Below, one piece after another: positions 62,964 through 64,000 of a stretch of 64,000 nucleotides of DNA. The translations under genes were made by a program, and so were the position numbers. Below the pieces are notes generated by a model. That model was given only the letters and a program-made list of their open reading frames with translations, was not told where the DNA came from and made no database searches. Every line of letters begins with the position of its first letter. The first letter of the stretch is position 1. The stretch is taken from positions 1 through 64,000 of the forward strand of contig NZ_JAKZGP010000015.1 in the NCBI RefSeq assembly GCF_022549775.1, read 5' to 3'. This DNA comes from Belliella filtrata. GTDB taxonomy: Bacteria; Bacteroidota; Bacteroidia; Cytophagales; Cyclobacteriaceae.

Positions 62964-62975
62964 AAGTACAGGATA
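62964..62975 (+). promoter_or_regulatory. AAGTACAGGATA motif upstream of GH2
   Basis: AAGTACAGGATA on the plus strand, 53 nt before the GH2 start, is identical to the motif upstream of GH105. The rest of the 272-nt gap 62757-63028 shows no gene or clear terminator. Confidence 0.45.
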
Positions 62976-63028
62976 CTTGTTATGTTAAAATGCTTTTTAT
63001 TTAGTTTTTCAAAACTATTCCGAAAATC

Positions 63029-64000
63029 ATGCCATCAAAGTTTATTAAGCATTTCTGTTGTTCTGTTATCTTTTTCATATCCATTTTAGAGGCGATACAT
63101 GCCCAGCATACATCACAATTATTTCTCAGCGGTATAGACAATGAAAACACGGTAACATGGGATTTTTTTTGTTCGTCCGGTAGAAAAAGTGGCTATTGGA
63201 CAACCATCGAAGTCCCTTCACATTGGGAACAACAGGGGTTTGGATTGTACAATTATGGTAGAGACTATGTAACTTATGGTCGTTCACATGAATTTGCTGA
63301 TGAAGTTGGGTATTATAAGCGAAAATTCACCCTTCCCGAGAACTTCAATGACCAAGTGCTAGAATTGGTGTTCGAAGGCTCGATGACTGATACAGAAGTT
63401 AGAATAAATGGGAAATCCGCAGGATCTACTCACCAAGGTGCATTCTACCGTTTCAGTTATGATATCACAGATCTGGTATATCATAACAAAGAAAACCTTA
63501 TCGAAGTAAAAGTCAGCAAAATGTCAGCTAACAACTCAGTAAATAGAGCAGAAAGGTATGCTGATTATTGGATTTTTGGAGGAATCTATCGACCAGTATA
63601 TATCAATGCCAAACCTAAAGAGCACATTGTACACCAAGCTATCGTAGCCCAAGCTGATGGAAAACTAGAGGTACACCTAGAGTTAGCCAACATTTCTACT
63701 GCTGTAGAAGTAGAAGCCTATTTGGCTGACCTATCTGGCAATATGGTCAAAAGATGGACTACTTCCCTCAATGAGTTCAAAGGAGATGGAGGGTTAGTCA
63801 TTCAGGGTCAATTTGAAAACATCAAAACCTGGAACGCTGAATTCCCCAATTTATATCAACTCAACTTATCCATCAAAGATAAAAGCAATAAAAGTCTCCA
63901 TGAAGTATCGGAGCGTATAGGATTCAGAACCATAGAAATCAAAGAAGGTGATGGAATCTATGTCAATGACACCAAAGTAAAAATGAAAGGTGTAAACAGG
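63029..64000 (+). CDS. GH2 family glycoside hydrolase, 3' part missing (window edge)
   Basis: The frame is open for 324 codons from ATG at 63029 to the window edge. A signal peptide ends near AIHAQ (residue 25). The N-terminal GH2 jelly-roll domain is clear: WTTIEVPSHWEQQGFG, VGYYKRKFTLPENF, EVRINGKSAGSTHQGAFYRFSYDITDLV and YWIFGGIYRPVYIN. The start of the Ig-like domain follows. The catalytic barrel lies outside the window. Beta-galactosidase is likely given the pectin locus; beta-glucuronidase is also possible. The sequence differs clearly from the GH2 at 21925-24345 (WTTIEVPSHWEQ against WKTLDLPHDWS), so it is not a recent duplicate. Confidence 0.88.
   Translation, partial: MPSKFIKHFCCSVIFFISILEAIHAQHTSQLFLSGIDNENTVTWDFFCSSGRKSGYWTTIEVPSHWEQQGFGLYNYGRDYVTYGRSHEFADEVGYYKRKFTLPENFNDQVLELVFEGSMTDTEVRINGKSAGSTHQGAFYRFSYDITDLVYHNKENLIEVKVSKMSANNSVNRAERYADYWIFGGIYRPVYINAKPKEHIVHQAIVAQADGKLEVHLELANISTAVEVEAYLADLSGNMVKRWTTSLNEFKGDGGLVIQGQFENIKTWNAEFPNLYQLNLSIKDKSNKSLHEVSERIGFRTIEIKEGDGIYVNDTKVKMKGVNR

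Overview
The window looks like a chromosomal segment of a Bacteroidota member, most likely order Cytophagales. Supporting signs are a type III glutamine synthetase (GlnN), two SusC/SusD pairs, a hybrid two-component regulator (HTCS), a PF14121-type porin, a menaquinone operon, low GC content, and promoters of the form TTG-N19-TAnnTTTG instead of the usual -35/-10 boxes. The genus is not determined. No rRNA, tRNA or CRISPR array was seen.

Positions 1-16818 are mostly housekeeping. The left edge is the 5' end of a group II intron lying directly behind the glnN terminator. Then come glnN, mtaB, an ABC ATPase/permease pair, a miaE-porin-lpxK cluster, a NIF3-like gene with a coiled-coil zinc-ribbon gene, a small secreted protein, a histidine phosphatase, and a thioesterase-menF-menD operon. 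Positions 16981-21785 form a small accessory island: a membrane-bound XRE regulator, a small membrane protein, a HigBA toxin-antitoxin pair, two attC-like palindromes, an IS110-family transposase with a damaged N-terminus, and a broken tetR gene.

Positions 21925-37848 are a first polysaccharide utilisation locus (PUL). On the minus strand it reads susC, susD, GH30, GH2; on the plus strand it has a divergent HTCS followed by a GH3. The HTCS would sense an oligosaccharide, SusCD would import glycans, and GH30, GH2 and GH3 would cut beta-linked chains such as a galactan or xylan side chain; the substrate is inferred. Positions 37949-39575 hold a DUF4287 gene and an arsR gene coupled to an SRPBCC-VOC fusion.

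Positions 39606-64000 are a second locus aimed at pectin, most likely rhamnogalacturonan I. It holds susC, susD, a tandem CE12-like acetylesterase, a PcRGLX/YetA-like (PL26-type) lyase, a DUF6250 protein, GH28, PL11, a PL22-like protein, a DUF4861 protein, GH105, a GH43-like protein and a GH2 that runs off the window. A group of small cytoplasmic genes (nitroreductase, DUF1304, SRPBCC, DUF1801) interrupts it at 47049-49456. No local regulator of this locus is visible, but several of its upstream regions share a CCTGYWGTRTCNTG/ACAGGATA-type motif that suggests co-regulation. A 234-bp MITE-like element with a 4-bp target duplication lies between GH105 and the GH43-like gene.
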